DNA of 64,000 bases, from assembly GCA_004431415.1 (NCBI GenBank), contig QPMI01000066.1, positions 372,001 through 436,000 on the forward strand, read 5' to 3'. A model generated the notes under the pieces. That model saw only the letters and a program-made list of their open reading frames with translations, was not told where the DNA came from and ran no database searches. Shown piece by piece: positions 1 through 11,207 of this stretch (its first letter is position 1; each line of letters opens with the position of its first letter). A program made the position numbers and the translations under genes. The DNA is from Cyanophora paradoxa. Lineage: Eukaryota > Glaucocystophyceae > Cyanophorales > Cyanophoraceae.

Positions 1-40
1 CGCCGAGGGGCCGATTGACGTCATCCCGCGTCAGCACGAG

Positions 41-579
41 GTGCAGCGCCCCGCTCCGCCGTACCCCTCCCCGCCAGCGCGCCTGACGCGCTTCGCGCCC
101 GCCCGCCAGTTCCCCATCGGGGTACAGAACGTGACTCAGATGATCTGCCCGGAGAAAGTCAGGCAGCTCGAGCTCATGTCCGGATCGGCTGTAAACCTCT
201 CCATGGTATCCCTCGACGCCGATGGTACCCCCTGCCCGCCCGCACCCCCGTTCCTTCCCCACGGCCTCTGCAGACCGACCCGGTGGCCGTCGGCCGTCCT
301 CTCATGTTGCCTACGGGAACCGGTCTCCCTATGGCCGTGCGCACGCCCCCCCGCCGCCGCGCCCCGCACCGCTCCGCCCCGCCGACGCCGCCCCTCACTC
401 TGCAGAGGGCGCGAACCCCGCGCTGCGCTCGCCTTCAGCGAACCGTGTCCGGGAGTCCGGCTTTGCGGGCCTGGCCCCGGGTCCCCCGGAGGGAATCTCC
501 CCCGCCCCAGGCTCCCGCGGCCCGTCCGCCGCCTCCGCCCGCCACGGGTCCGTAGGCTCGGCCAACCCCGCCGGCTCGC

Positions 580-635
<56 letters not shown>

Positions 636-2486
636 TCCTCCTCCTCATCCTCCTCCTCCCGCCGCCGCGCCGTCACCGCCGGCGCCGTCCTTGCTTCCGG
701 CTCGGGCTCTACCCCCCTGCCGTGCCTCCCTCCCCCTCCCGCTCCCACGCCCCGCCCGTCTCCCCGGGTGGGGGGTACGGCTACGCCTCCTCCGCCTCCT
801 CCCCCCGCCAGGTCGCCTCCCGCGCACCCCCCTCCTTCGGCCCCTCCCCCTCCCCTTCCCCCGCCCTTGAATACCGGGCGTCTGCCTATGGGCCCCCCTC
901 CTCCGCCGCCGCCGCCAACGCCCGCAACCGCGGCGCCTCTCCCCCCCGTGCCGCTGCCGCCCCCGTACCCGTCTCGCCCTCCCAGCCCCGCCACTCTCTT
1001 CGCCACCGCTCCGTATCCTCCTCCTCCTCCGCCAAGTGAGCCCGTACCCCGCCGCCGCCTTTCGAGCTGGTTGGCTAAGCGGCGGCGCGCAGGGTGCTGC
1101 CGGCCCCGACCTCCCCCGGCCCCGGCCAGCCGCAGCGGAATCTCTGGGCCGGCGGGCCCGACCCGGCACCCCCCGCCATGCTCGCCTCGATCACGAACGC
1201 CCTGAAGCAGTACCCCGGCAACGACCGCTACTCGCGGCCGCCCCCGCCCCCCGGGGCCGAGTCGCTCGTCTCCTCCGCCCTCGCCGCGGCCCAGCGCCGC
1301 CAGCGGTACCCCCCTGCTCTCTCTCCTTTCTTCTCCCCTTTCAACGCGTACCCGCAGGGAGAGCGCGGGATCCGGCGCTCCCGTCATTCTTGACGCCCCG
1401 CCCCGCCGCCTGCCCTCCGTGCGCGCCCGCCCGCTTCTGCAGGCCGTGTCTCCGCTATTTCTTACGCGCGCCGCGCTCCGTAGGCTCTCTCGCGGGGTGG
1501 GGAGGGCCCCAGCGAGTGCGCTGCCCTGGCCCGCTCGCCCGCCGCCTCCGTGCACGCCAACGCGTTCTCGCAGGGGCCGCCCCCTCGAAGCCGTCCGCGA
1601 GTCGAAGGGCGCAACGACGACGACTACGACCGCGCAGGGGCAGCAGCAGCAGGGCACGTGGGCGGCCGGCCGCTCGCAGGACCCGTACCCCTCCCCCGGG
1701 GACACCATCCGCACGACGTCGGACATCGGTACCCTGGGGCGCTCCATGAGCCTGCCGGCTCAGCGGCACCCGCGCGAGGAGCCGGAGGAGGGGGGGGAGG
1801 AAGTGGAGGAGGAGCCGGGGATCGAGGGGCCGGAGGCCGCCGGCTGGACCGCCAAGGGTCCGTGTACCCGTGTACCCCCCGCGCCTCCTCCTCTTCGCTT
1901 CCCCGCTTGGCCTGAGGACGGACGGCGCAGGGAGCTCGGGGAACCGGCGGGAGTCGGATCTGCCCCCCGACGAGGTACCCGACGAGGAGGGGGTGGACTC
2001 GGAGGCGGAGGAGGCGGCGGTACCCCCCCGGCGGCCGGGGCGGCCCTGGGGCGCGGCGGCGGGGCACCTCTCTCCGGACTCGGCCGGGCCGAACGGGCGC
2101 GCCGGCACCGGCGCGGGCGCCTCGTCGGCGCGGGCCACGCGCCGCACGCGCACGCGCACGCGCACGAGGCTGCCCGGCGGGCGCCGCCGGGCGGGGCCCG
2201 GTACTGGCGGGACCCCGAGGAGGAGGATGAGGACGACGCGCCCCTGCTGGAGACCCCGGCCGCGCCGCCCGCGCTTGGCCTTGACGGCACCGAGCCGGAG
2301 CCCGGGCTGGAGCCCGGCCCGCGGCGGGGCGGCGCCGGCGGCTCGAGCTCGCGGGGTACAGGCCTAGGGGGCCGCCCCCAGGGGCAGGCCCCCGGGCAGC
2401 CTGTGGAGCTCTCCCTCCTCTACGACCCGGCCCTCGGGGTCTACTTCGACCCCAAGACGAACAGGCACTACGCGCTCAAGACCTAG
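41..2486 (+). CDS. 3' part of a low-complexity Pro/Ser/Gly-rich protein with an OCRE-like C-terminus
   Basis: Several exons in one direction are separated by C-rich introns beginning GTACCC. The first readable exon follows an acceptor near 110 and contains FPIGVQNVTQMICPEKV. Later exons are Pro/Ser/Gly-rich, including a polyglycine-polyserine stretch encoded at about 580-660, then ITNALKQYPGNDRYSRPPPP near 1190 and an acidic segment near 1780-1850. The protein ends in YDPALGVYFDPKTNRHYALK before TAG at 2484-2486. This tail resembles the aromatic YDP-x-x-G-x-YYDP pattern of OCRE motifs, which are seen in RNA-processing proteins. That link is by pattern only. The 5' end probably lies outside the window, and the reading frame changes between exons, so internal boundaries are uncertain. 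Confidence 0.55.
580..660 (+). repeat. GGC trinucleotide repeat followed by a TCC repeat
   Basis: A run of GGC triplets passes directly into TCC triplets. In the frame of the surrounding exon it reads as polyglycine followed by polyserine, so the repeat is probably translated and length-variable. Confidence 0.85.
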
Positions 2487-4408
2487 CTATGTAGGCGGCC
2501 CGTGGCGCCAGTATTGTATATTCAACTTAGAAGTACATAATTTCAACACGCGAGGAAGCGAGATGCGAACAGCGAGGCATATGGCTAGGAGGTGCCCCTT
2601 CAGCGACAACGCGCTGCGTATGCAGCTGGCCGCGCCACATCTACAGCTTTAATTTACGTATACCCAGCTAGCAACGGGGCCGGGGGGCGGCCGGGTGCGG
2701 ATCCGGACCGTGCGGGGGAGCGGAGCCGGGGCGCCCCCTTACTTGCACAGCCCATAGCTATAGCGCTAGCTACTAGTAATTATAAGGTTAACAAAGCTTT
2801 GACACATGTATACGACGACTATATGTAATGATGTGCAATTCGATTCGATTGAATTTTCACTGCCTTTCTTTTTTTGTTTTCTCAGCTCAGGGGTAAGCGT
2901 GTGTCCCAAAAACCTCGGAGTCTCATCGGAGAGACGCGCCGATTCGGCGGCGGATACGGCACATCATGCGCTGCACGCGCATGCGCTGCGTGATGCGCAT
3001 GATCGGATATCGATATCGATGCGCAGGCTGCAGCTGATCATGATCACTGAGGCATGCCATGAAGGCCCATGATGCGCAGCCTAGTAGCCTAGTAGCCTAG
3101 TAGCGCAGGCTGCGCAGCCGCTGAATTCGAACCGCAGCAGCCGCTCAGCTGCAGCGACGCTCATCGCGCCACGTGCACGTGCACGCGTACCAGGCCAACT
3201 GCCAACTGCCGCAGTACGTACGCCGCGGTACGCGTCCAGCCGCCGGTCGCGGCGATCCGAGGATCGGTCCGGACTCCGGACGCGTACCGTAGTACAAGTA
3301 CGGGAAGCTTGAGCTAACCGACCGGGCGGATATCGCTCTGCCCCGGGAGAAACCGTGACCGCACGCGCACTGCGGCAGTAACCGCTCAGCTGCTGGGCGG
3401 GGGCCCGGGCGCGGCGGAGCCTCAGGCCTGCAGCTGCGAGCCGGCGCGGAGTCGAGCGCGTCCTTTTCCCTTCAAAAAGCTTGCTAGCTCGCCTTAACTT
3501 GGATCAAGCCGCGCCGCAGCCACAATTGCAAGCCAGCTCTGCACAGTCGTCCGACGGTCATCAACATTGCCGCGCAGGCCTAATGATGAGCTCGCGGCCG
3601 CCCGCCGAACACGATCATGCACGCAAATGTGATCATGCAGCAGCAGCAGCAGAGGCAGCGACGGCGGCGGCGGCGGCGGCGGCAGCTGATCATGATCATG
3701 AGGCTCCATTCGTATTCGTATGGCCAGACCTCTGGCCAGGGCCAGCTGCAGACCTCAGGGGCCTCCTCGAGCTCGCTGGCCGGCGCCATGAGCCCGAAGA
3801 ATTCGAAGGCGCGCGTGTCAGACCGTCAGACGCTTGCGCTGCAGCTGCCAACGTTAACGCGCTTCGCAATCGATTCTTCATCCAATTTAAAATTGAAGCT
3901 GAACCGGATACGCAGGCCTTGGGGCCGCTGAGCTCGGGAATGCATTTGAAGCTGACGAGAATGCGGAGCACGGAAGAAGCTCAAGGCAGCCGCTGCGGCA
4001 TCAGCGGTGAGATGTACATGTTTCTGTTTATTCGGCCCGTATCGCTACGTCGACGTTGGTATACGACCGCAACTTAAACAAGTTGGGAATATTAAATGCA
4101 GTTGCGATAAGTCCCGCTCAACATCGATATCCGGGATATCGATCCCCCGACCCGCGACCAATTTGCAAACTGGCATTTATGCATGCGCATGCGCAGATTT
4201 AGATATCGATTTCCCGAATTTTCTTCGTCGCCCTTCAGCTTGGTGCGAGATTTAGATCTAGGTCACCGGGTCTAGATCCGTTCAAATTGATCTGCCACCG
4301 CCCGGCCTCGGGCCCTCGAGCTCCCATATGGCCCGATCGCGAGTGGCCCAGTCGTGCCCAGCCGCGGCCCGGCTCTTTAATTTGATCACGACGCCCTGAC
4401 GCAAACAG
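2487..4408. other. Palindrome-rich intergenic DNA
   Basis: No convincing gene is seen. The DNA is a chain of short self-complementary words such as GATATCGATATCGAT, GATCATGATCA, CTGCAGCTG, GCATGCGCATGC and CACGTGCACGTGCACG, with a small tandem TAGTAGCC near 3080-3105. An open frame at 3481-4077 crosses a CAG/GGC repeat and many palindromes and looks accidental, although the missing N-terminal exons of the downstream RING gene could lie in this stretch. Confidence 0.7.
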
Positions 4409-6741
4409 GCCGCTTTCTCCCTCGTTGCGCTACTGTTGGGCGCTTACACCTGGCTCGGTACGCATATGCATGCGCTTGCACAGCTGCAGGCCCCACTGAT
4501 CGATGTCGATGTCGTGGTCGCGAGTCAGGTCTTCTGACGATGGCCTGGCTTATCTTTCTGTGCGCCTACGCCAACGATCTAGGTGCGGGCGTGTTTAATT
4601 TGCGTAATCTTTAGATCCAGCTGCAGCCTGCAGCTGGCTTATCTGGATATTGAATTCAATTAATTATCATGGATATCATGCATACGATACTTGACGCACC
4701 GAATCGAATTCGATTTCTCAGTTCGCGAAGCGCTTCGCTGCGACGTCGACGTCGACGACGCCGCGGGGACCTCGGAGGGCCTCAACCCCGCCGCCTGCAG
4801 CTGGGGGGCCTGGGCCGCCCTGGCCCTGTGCCACGTCGCCTGCGTCTCCCTCGCATTCGGCGTAGACGTGCGTTTAGAATTTTAATCTTCTACTATGCAA
4901 ATTGCTTCTTTTCAATTTGCGTTCATTCGGGCGGCATTTCTTTTAATCTCTATTATCTAAAATCAGTCACCGGCGTGTCACTTCGAGCCTCTGTCTTTGA
5001 TGCCTTCATTTCTCAGACGGTTCTCCCGCGCTTGGCGCTGATTCCGCCCCCGGGCTCGGCCCCCCTCTCCTTCGCGGAGTCCCTCCTCGCACTCGTCGTC
5101 GCCGACTCGCTCGCTCAGCTGCTGACGACCCTGGTCAAGGCAAGCTTTATAATTAGCCTCGCATGCTTCTTTTTCGAAGTCAAGTAGTTTTGGCGTGGAT
5201 GGCGGGTACCGGTGCGCCCAGAACTGCGCCATGCCAGCGATTCATCATGATCATGAGGTCTCCAATTTAATGTCGGATAATGATCAGAGCCTCCTACTAT
5301 TCTCTCTGGACGCAATTTCGTCTCTCTACCGCTGCCTCCTTCCCGTTCCCGTCTGGCTGGGTGCGCTTTGAATTTGCCGCCAATATAATTTAATTGCAAC
5401 CAGCTGCAGGCCTAGGCTGCGGTCATCGAAATTCCACTTTATCTGATTCTGTATAAATATTCTTTTTGTGCAGCCTTCCTTGCTCGTCAGGACTTTGCAA
5501 TCTCAGGAACGTTCACCTTCGGAACCACGTCAATCGCAATTTCTTTCGAAAGCCTCCCTCCACACCTTCCGCTTCCTTTTGCCGCATGCATCCTTTACCT
5601 CGGTTTGAAGGTCAGATATATATATATATAATGTCATCATTGCGGTGCTTCGAAGTAGTGTGCTATTGCTCGCGATTAAATTTCCAGCAGGCTCCCCAGG
5701 TCTGGAGCCGGGGATGCGCATGCAGGGCCGCCCTCCTTTCGTACTGGCGGCGCGATCGCGATCGCGAACCGGTCCGCAGGGGCCGCCGAGAAATAGCCTG
5801 TCGGGCAAGACTTGCTTGCAGACCTAAGCCACACCTAAGCGTGCGGGCCGCCCGTGCCAGGCACGCGTGCGGGGCACGGCCTCAGGGCCTAGCCTTAACT
5901 CTACCGCCACACCTAAGCCTAAACCGGTCCGCCGGGGCCGCCCGGGCGGCCGGCCGCCCCATGCCACCCCTGCCCAGCTGCAGTCTGCGGCTAGCGTTCA
6001 AGCGACAAGCCCCCGGGGGGGCCCTCCCCCTCGAGCCCGCTAACACCAGGCTTCCAGTTGTTCGGATTCGGGGAGCGTGTTTCGCAAGTTGACGTGGCAG
6101 AGGACCCGATCTGCGCCATTTGTGAGTCCGGATCCGGATCCGGGGACCGGGGATCCGGTTCGGGAATCCGGATCATCGGATTAATATGCCAATAATCCGC
6201 AGCCGCCGACCGCGCGCGCGGGGGCTGCGCATACGCATGCCCCCGGATCGGGGGGCCGATATAGATTAATCTCAAAATTAAATTTAAAATCTCTGTGTCC
6301 TCATCATGATCATGAGCATCGATATCGGATTCTCACCCACGGCTGTACATGTGCAGGCCACGACGCGATGGTGGGCCCCATCAGGCTCGGCTGCAAGCAC
6401 GTGAGCCCCGCAGCTTTTAAGCTTTGAAATTCAGCGCCCGCGTCCAGATCCTTTAGATCAATTTAACGTTCGCTTATTCGGATTATAATTATATATGACG
6501 CCCTCCGTGATCCCTCTCTGTCCCCTGCGTGCAGACCTTCTGCGGGGGCTGCGTCGAGGCCTGGTTGGATCGAGAGTGCTCCTGCCCTGTCTGCCGCCGG
6601 GCCGTGCACGTGCGCGCGGGCATCAAAGCTGCTCATCGATATCGCATCGATATCGATGTTGAGGGATCCGGAGGCGATGCGTATGCATACAACTGCGGAT
6701 CCGGCGTGCACTGCGGATTTCCGGAGCTTTTGTACATGTGA
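4409..6741 (+). CDS. RNFT-like multi-pass membrane RING-type E3 ubiquitin ligase (5' exons missing)
   Basis: Likely exons are 4409-4457, 4529-4582, 4722-4867, 5017-5139, 5288-5360, 5474-5610, 6058-6121, 6357-6400 and 6535-6741, and their phases join without a break. The first exons give hydrophobic segments and FLCAYANDLVREALR, like the YAN-x-x-L region of RNFT1/RNFT2. Then come LLPVPVWL and a hydrophobic CILYLGLK. The C-terminus is a full C3HC4 RING: CAICHDAMVGPIRLGCKH, TFCGGC and CPVC. The first Cys pair is split by an intron (last Cys codon t|gc). Intron 5140-5287 appears to be GC-AG. RNFT proteins are membrane-anchored E3 ligases with a cytosolic C-terminal RING. About 25 residues expected before the RING are not seen, so a small exon may lie between 5611 and 6057. 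The N-terminus upstream of 4409 is unresolved. Confidence 0.85.
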
Positions 6742-7591
6742 ATTCGAAATTGTGATCATGAGCTGCTGAGCGGACCGGGCCTCAGCCTGAGCCGCCTTTA
6801 TATTATATTCAATTGCATTAGGGCGTTGCAGCCTGCAGCTGGCGCCAGCCTGGCGGCACTCGAAATACTCGCTCCGGAGTCCGGATCCCCGGCCCCCCTA
6901 GGCCTATTAAATTGCAACTGCAGAATTCGCGCTTGACCTCTCATTATCAGAGTCTCGATCGCGACTTCGAATTCGACGGCGTTTCCCCATGCGCAGGCGT
7001 GCGCAGCTGCGCATGCAGGCGCAGGCCATGCATTAAATATTTTCAATTGGCCAGTGGTCGCGGCCGGGGGCTGCGGGGGCTGAGCCAGCTGCAGGGCGCC
7101 GGCCTGGGCGCGCGCGTATACGTATAACGGTATGCTCACTTAAAGCTTTGAATTCTGGGGCGGGCGCCGGCCACTGGGTCAGCTGCAGGACCGCGGCCGG
7201 GCGAACGCGCGCCCCGGGACGGACTCGGCCCATGCAGTGGATCTGATTATAACCGCGCGAGCGCGCGCCCTTCTTCCCGCATGAAGCGGCTTAATATAAT
7301 TATATAACGCCGGCTTTCCCCGCCGGGGTACGTGCAGCTCGAGACGTCAACCGGCGGCGGGGCCGCGCACTGCGCCGGCGCCAGCCGACCGATCATCGCA
7401 TTACGTCGGTGTGCATGCATTAGCCTAGTAGCTGCCAGCCGAGCAGGCGTGCATGAGACCGCTTGCAATTGCACGTGGTGCCAAGACTCATTTCATCCAG
7501 CAGACGTTGACAGCTCTCTCAATCGTTCCTGCAGCGGTTGCACTCGGAGAGCCCCTGCCCTCTACGCTCTGGTCCGAGCGGCGGCCGAGAG
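6742..7591. other. Intergenic, palindrome-rich
   Basis: No gene seen. It contains runs of TGCGCATGC, GAATTC, CAATTG and CTGCAG words and ends just upstream of the bZIP start codon. Confidence 0.6.
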
Positions 7592-10501
7592 ATGAACGAC
7601 GGGGGAGCCGACAGCGGGCCCGATGACGAGCGCGCTCGGCTGAAGAGGGAGCGGGAACGCGCCGCTTCTCGTCGCTGCCGTGCCAAGAAACGCGAAGGCG
7701 AGCGGCCGCCGCAATGAGTCTGTATGCGCACCCTTCCTCGCGCCCCTGACGCGCAGCTTCGTGCGCAGAGTTCGCGCAGCTGATCAGCGACAACCAGCGC
7801 CTTACACAGGTTCGAATTCCTTCCCCCGCGGCCGCCCTTCCACCCGCCCCCCGGCCCGCCCGCGAGCGCCGCGCTCCTTTCGAATTCGATCGTAGGAGAA
7901 CGACGAGCTTCGCCGCGAGCTGCAGAGGGCCCGTGCCCTCTTGGGCGCTCCGGCCACTGCGGGCTCCGCTGGCGCGCCCGCGGCTGCGCCGCCCGCGCCC
8001 TCGAGCTCGAGCTCGGGATCAGTGTCCGGCGGACCTGCCTCGGCAGCGTCAGCGGCGGCCGCAGCCGAGCAGCCAGTGCCGCCCAGCGAGCTCCGGCGGC
8101 TGCGCGCGTCCCTCGCGCACCAGGGCGACGCCATCGCAGCGGCCCTCAGGCGCGGCGCGGGCCTCGAGGAGCTCGGGGCGGCGCTGCGGCGCTACGCAGA
8201 GACAGAGGCCGATCTCATGTCTTCGTTCCTGCGGTGCGCGCGCGCGCGCCGAGAGCCCCGGCTGCAGATGCTACAAATCGCGACTGACGAGCGAGCTACG
8301 CGAGAGTGCGTGCCTTCCGGAGCTGACTGGTCGGCGCCCGCCGCGCGCGCGCGCGCAGGTGGGCCGAGGACGGAAGTGCCGCCCTGGATATCGCGACGGT
8401 GCGCATGCGCGACTTTCTTCCTCCATAGGCCCCTCCCCTCCCCCGCTGCGCTCTAGCTATAGGGCCCCTGCCGGGCGGTCAGATCAGATCCGATCCCGTC
8501 TGACCCCTGAGCTCCGACCGCAGTCGCACATCGGCCACGCCTGGCTCCTTTTCAACATGACGCAGCTCGACGCAGACTTGGCCGGTGGGACCCGCGCGCT
8601 CCGAGCGGAGCACTCCCCCTCAAACCCCCCCCCCCCCCCCCCTGACTTCGGGGCCCCGGGGCGGTCGGGCAGGGGTACCGGGGAGCTTCGTTCGCATGAC
8701 GCCGGAGGCGAAGGCGCTCGCGGGGGAGGGCATGGCGGCCCTCTGTATGGGGCAGCAGCAGAAGGTACCCTGCCTCCCCCTGCCCCCCCCCCCCTCCCCC
8801 CCACGTCTGATTCATCTTTCTCCCCTCCCCTCGCCCCCCAATCTCAGGAGGGTACGGGGTCTTTCATCACGAGGAACTTCCGAGTCATAGCCTCTGACCA
8901 GGCATTATTCTCCGCCGTCCACCGTCCGCCGCCCCACTCGCCCCGCTTCTCTGTTTGGCCTGTACCCCCTCTCACTCCTGCCCCCCCCTCTCCTGAACCA
9001 GGCGTGTTAAAGGAGGTACCCCACCTCGCCGCGACGGTGCAGCGGGGCAACGCGGCCTGCCGCGCCTTCTATCAGAACGTGCGGGATGAATGCCTGTACC
9101 CCCGCCCGAATCAACGTACCCGTCCGAGATAATCCCCCCGCAGCTGGTTGCTCTCCTGGACCCCCTCCAATTCGCCCGCTACATGCACTGGCGCGTGCCC
9201 CCCCCCCCCCCCCCCCCTTCAACGCTCGCCGTAAACGCGTACCCCCCATGCGAGCAGGTTCAAGGGAGACAGCGAAAACCCGGGGAGGGGAAAAGTCGTC
9301 GCGGAGTACGCCCTAGCCGAGGTCCGCCCCTGGCGGGATTCGAACCCGCGACTCGCTGATTGCTTCCCCCCCCATTTCTCCCCTCCCCCCTCCCCCCGTT
9401 CCTTGCCATCAGGCGGGCGCCGGTGCCCCCCCAGACCTTATCGCCCGTATCCTGGCCGGCCCGGGCCCATCAATCGCTCAGGCACGCCGTACCCCCCAGC
9501 CCTCCGCAGCCGCCGCCGTCGCTTTCGCCGCCTCCCCGTTTTATTCTGGCCCCCGCAGACGTCCCTGGTGCCGATCCCCGGCCGGCGGGGGCTCGGAAGC
9601 CCCGGAGCCGTGATTGTACCCCATTCACACCCTCCCCCGCCCCTCTTCTCCTTCCCCCCCTCCACGCTCTCCTCCCCCCTCCCCAGCGACCCTTCGCTAA
9701 AGTATTTCTCCGGTCCCCCCTTCCCCTCTCTCTCTACCTCCTGGTCCCCGTCGGAGCTAGCCGGCCGGGCCGTCGTTCCTTTCCGCCACGTACCCCCCGA
9801 CCCAGTTTCGAGTACCCCCAGCGGTGCCGGTGAGCGCCGCCGGAGCGAGAAAAGGGCGCGGGCGGCGAGTCCGCAGTTCGCTTCGGGAGCCGCTGCCGCA
9901 CTCAGCCCCAGCCTTGTTCAGTCGTCCTCTTCCCCTGCGGCTGCCGCGGCCTGCGAAAATCTGGACCCCCCCAGCCCCCCCTGTTCTCCCCGCCCCCCCT
10001 CTGCCAGCGCTTTGTCAAGCGCCGAGGTACGCGTACCCCCCTACGCCCCCCCCCCTATCGTGCCAACCGTCGTTCGAACCGGTACCCCCCCAGAACTCCG
10101 CCCAGCGCCTCGACATGTCCTCCCTCCACGTCTTCGTTCGCGACATCGTCGCCCACGAGGCGTGTCCGCGTACCCCATTCGCCTTTTTGCTCTTTTTGAG
10201 TACCCCCTTTTCCCAGGTGGGGCAGATTCGCGATCGGGATGTGCCTGCCGCGCTCGGCGGCGCGGGGGCCGCCCAACCCCTCCCCCCCGTTGTGGGTACG
10301 CTGGACCTCCACTCCGGGGCGTACCCCGCGATCGACGATCACGCGCCGCTCGCGTACCCCCTCTCTCCGGGATTCTTCTACCCCACTCCCTCCGCTGAGA
10401 TGGCCCCCTCGAGCTCGGGGGCCGCGCCGCTGAAGGCGTCGGGTGGCAGCGCCGTGCTCGATGCGTGGCTCCTCGCGATCGGCCCAGATGCAGGCAGCTA
10501 G
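7592..10501 (+). CDS. bZIP transcription factor with a variant basic region
   Basis: The ATG at 7592 opens an acidic leader followed by the basic region RERERAASRRCRAKKRE. Splicing 7697 to 7769 (GC-AG intron 7698-7768) and 7809 to 7896 gives the consensus spacing: nine residues after the basic-region Arg to the first Leu, then Leu every seventh residue for three heptads. Position 1 of the N-x7-R signature is Glu (codon GAA), not the near-invariant Asn. Downstream are an Ala/Ser-rich linker, helical blocks (SELRRLRASLAHQGDAI near 8090) and IIPPQLVALLDPLQFARYM near 9135. That last block resembles the L-x-P-x-Q-x-A-R block found C-terminal to the zipper in some algal, stramenopile and TGA-type bZIPs. 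Introns from 8600 onward are mostly GTACCC...CCCCAG. Stop is at 10499-10501. Middle exons are approximate. Confidence 0.75.
9321..9363 (-). tRNA. 3'-half tRNA-like fragment (probable remnant)
   Basis: Read on the minus strand this gives a T-arm with a perfect B box (GGTTCGAATCC) inside the 5-bp stem GCGGG/CCCGC, followed by a CAGGGGC acceptor-like strand. The preceding bases resemble the 3' side of an anticodon arm. No matching 5' half with D-arm or complementary acceptor strand is found just upstream (9363-9420 reads as C-rich DNA). It lies among the C-rich introns of the bZIP gene, so it is probably a tRNA or SINE fragment. Confidence 0.4.
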
Positions 10502-11140
10502 TCGCGTCGGTGACTCGGTGTTCGTGTGATCGCCAGACGAGGTCTTCCAATCGTGGTCGCTCTAGATCTGCACATCCTACATATTCAGACGTGCTCTAAG
10601 GCCTCTGAACGGGGTGAGAAGGCCCCGGAACGGGCCTCCGGTGGTCATGGTATCTACCTGGGGTGGACCTTTTACTGCTTAAACAAGCCCTCCTATCTCC
10701 CAAACACACAGAAAAAGACTGAAGACAATCTAAATCGCAGATTGAGAAGTGTTTTCTGTGGTTTCTGGCCGACTTACGACTTACACTTACACTTAAATTA
10801 CAACGGGTTTTGGGGGACTTACGCCGTAAGTGGCAACCCTACATCAGGCTACATGACGCGGCCCCAAATCAAACGTTGATTATTATTTGTATCCGGCCGA
10901 GCGCGAGGCGCCGGCTAGAAACTTTGAACCCTCTTGTTGCCGGACCCGGGAATCGTGCCTGGCCTGGATGATGTTTAAGCTTATTTCTTTCGAATGGCGT
11001 TTTTTTCCTGATGTTTGGCAAATTCGAATGCCTTGTTCATTTTTTTTAAAGATCTACGGTGGGCGTGCCCACTCGTAGTACACAACGAGGATACAAGTCA
11101 CGGTATCGGGAATCACAGGGATTCGAAGTACAACGTAGCG

Positions 11141-11207
11141 GAAACAGCAGGAACCGAACCCGGGAATCCGGGAGGTCGTAGCACGACCTTATACCACTGC
11201 CTTGTTC
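11141..11207 (-). tRNA. tRNA-like element with GCT anticodon and shortened D-arm
   Basis: On the minus strand the 67 nt can fold as a tRNA. The outer arms GAACAAG and CTGTTTC pair at 5 of 7 positions. A perfect 5-bp anticodon stem AGGTC/GACCT holds the 7-nt loop GTGCTAC, which has T33, anticodon GCT (Ser) and A37. A B-box-like GGTTCGGTTCC sits in a 4-bp T-stem. Only about nine bases lie between position 9 and the anticodon stem, so the D-arm is incomplete. The element could be a degenerate tRNA gene, a transferred organellar tRNA or the head of a tRNA-derived SINE. Confidence 0.4.

Noticed and set aside
395-1747. 450-aa minus-strand open frame opposite the first gene
   Set aside because: Pure Gly/Arg/Pro low complexity caused by GC content. 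The plus strand carries the coherent exons and the recognisable C-terminus.
3481-4077. 198-aa plus-strand open frame
   Set aside because: Crosses CAG/GGC repeats and palindromic DNA with no conserved segment. It could at most contain an N-terminal exon of the RNFT-like gene.
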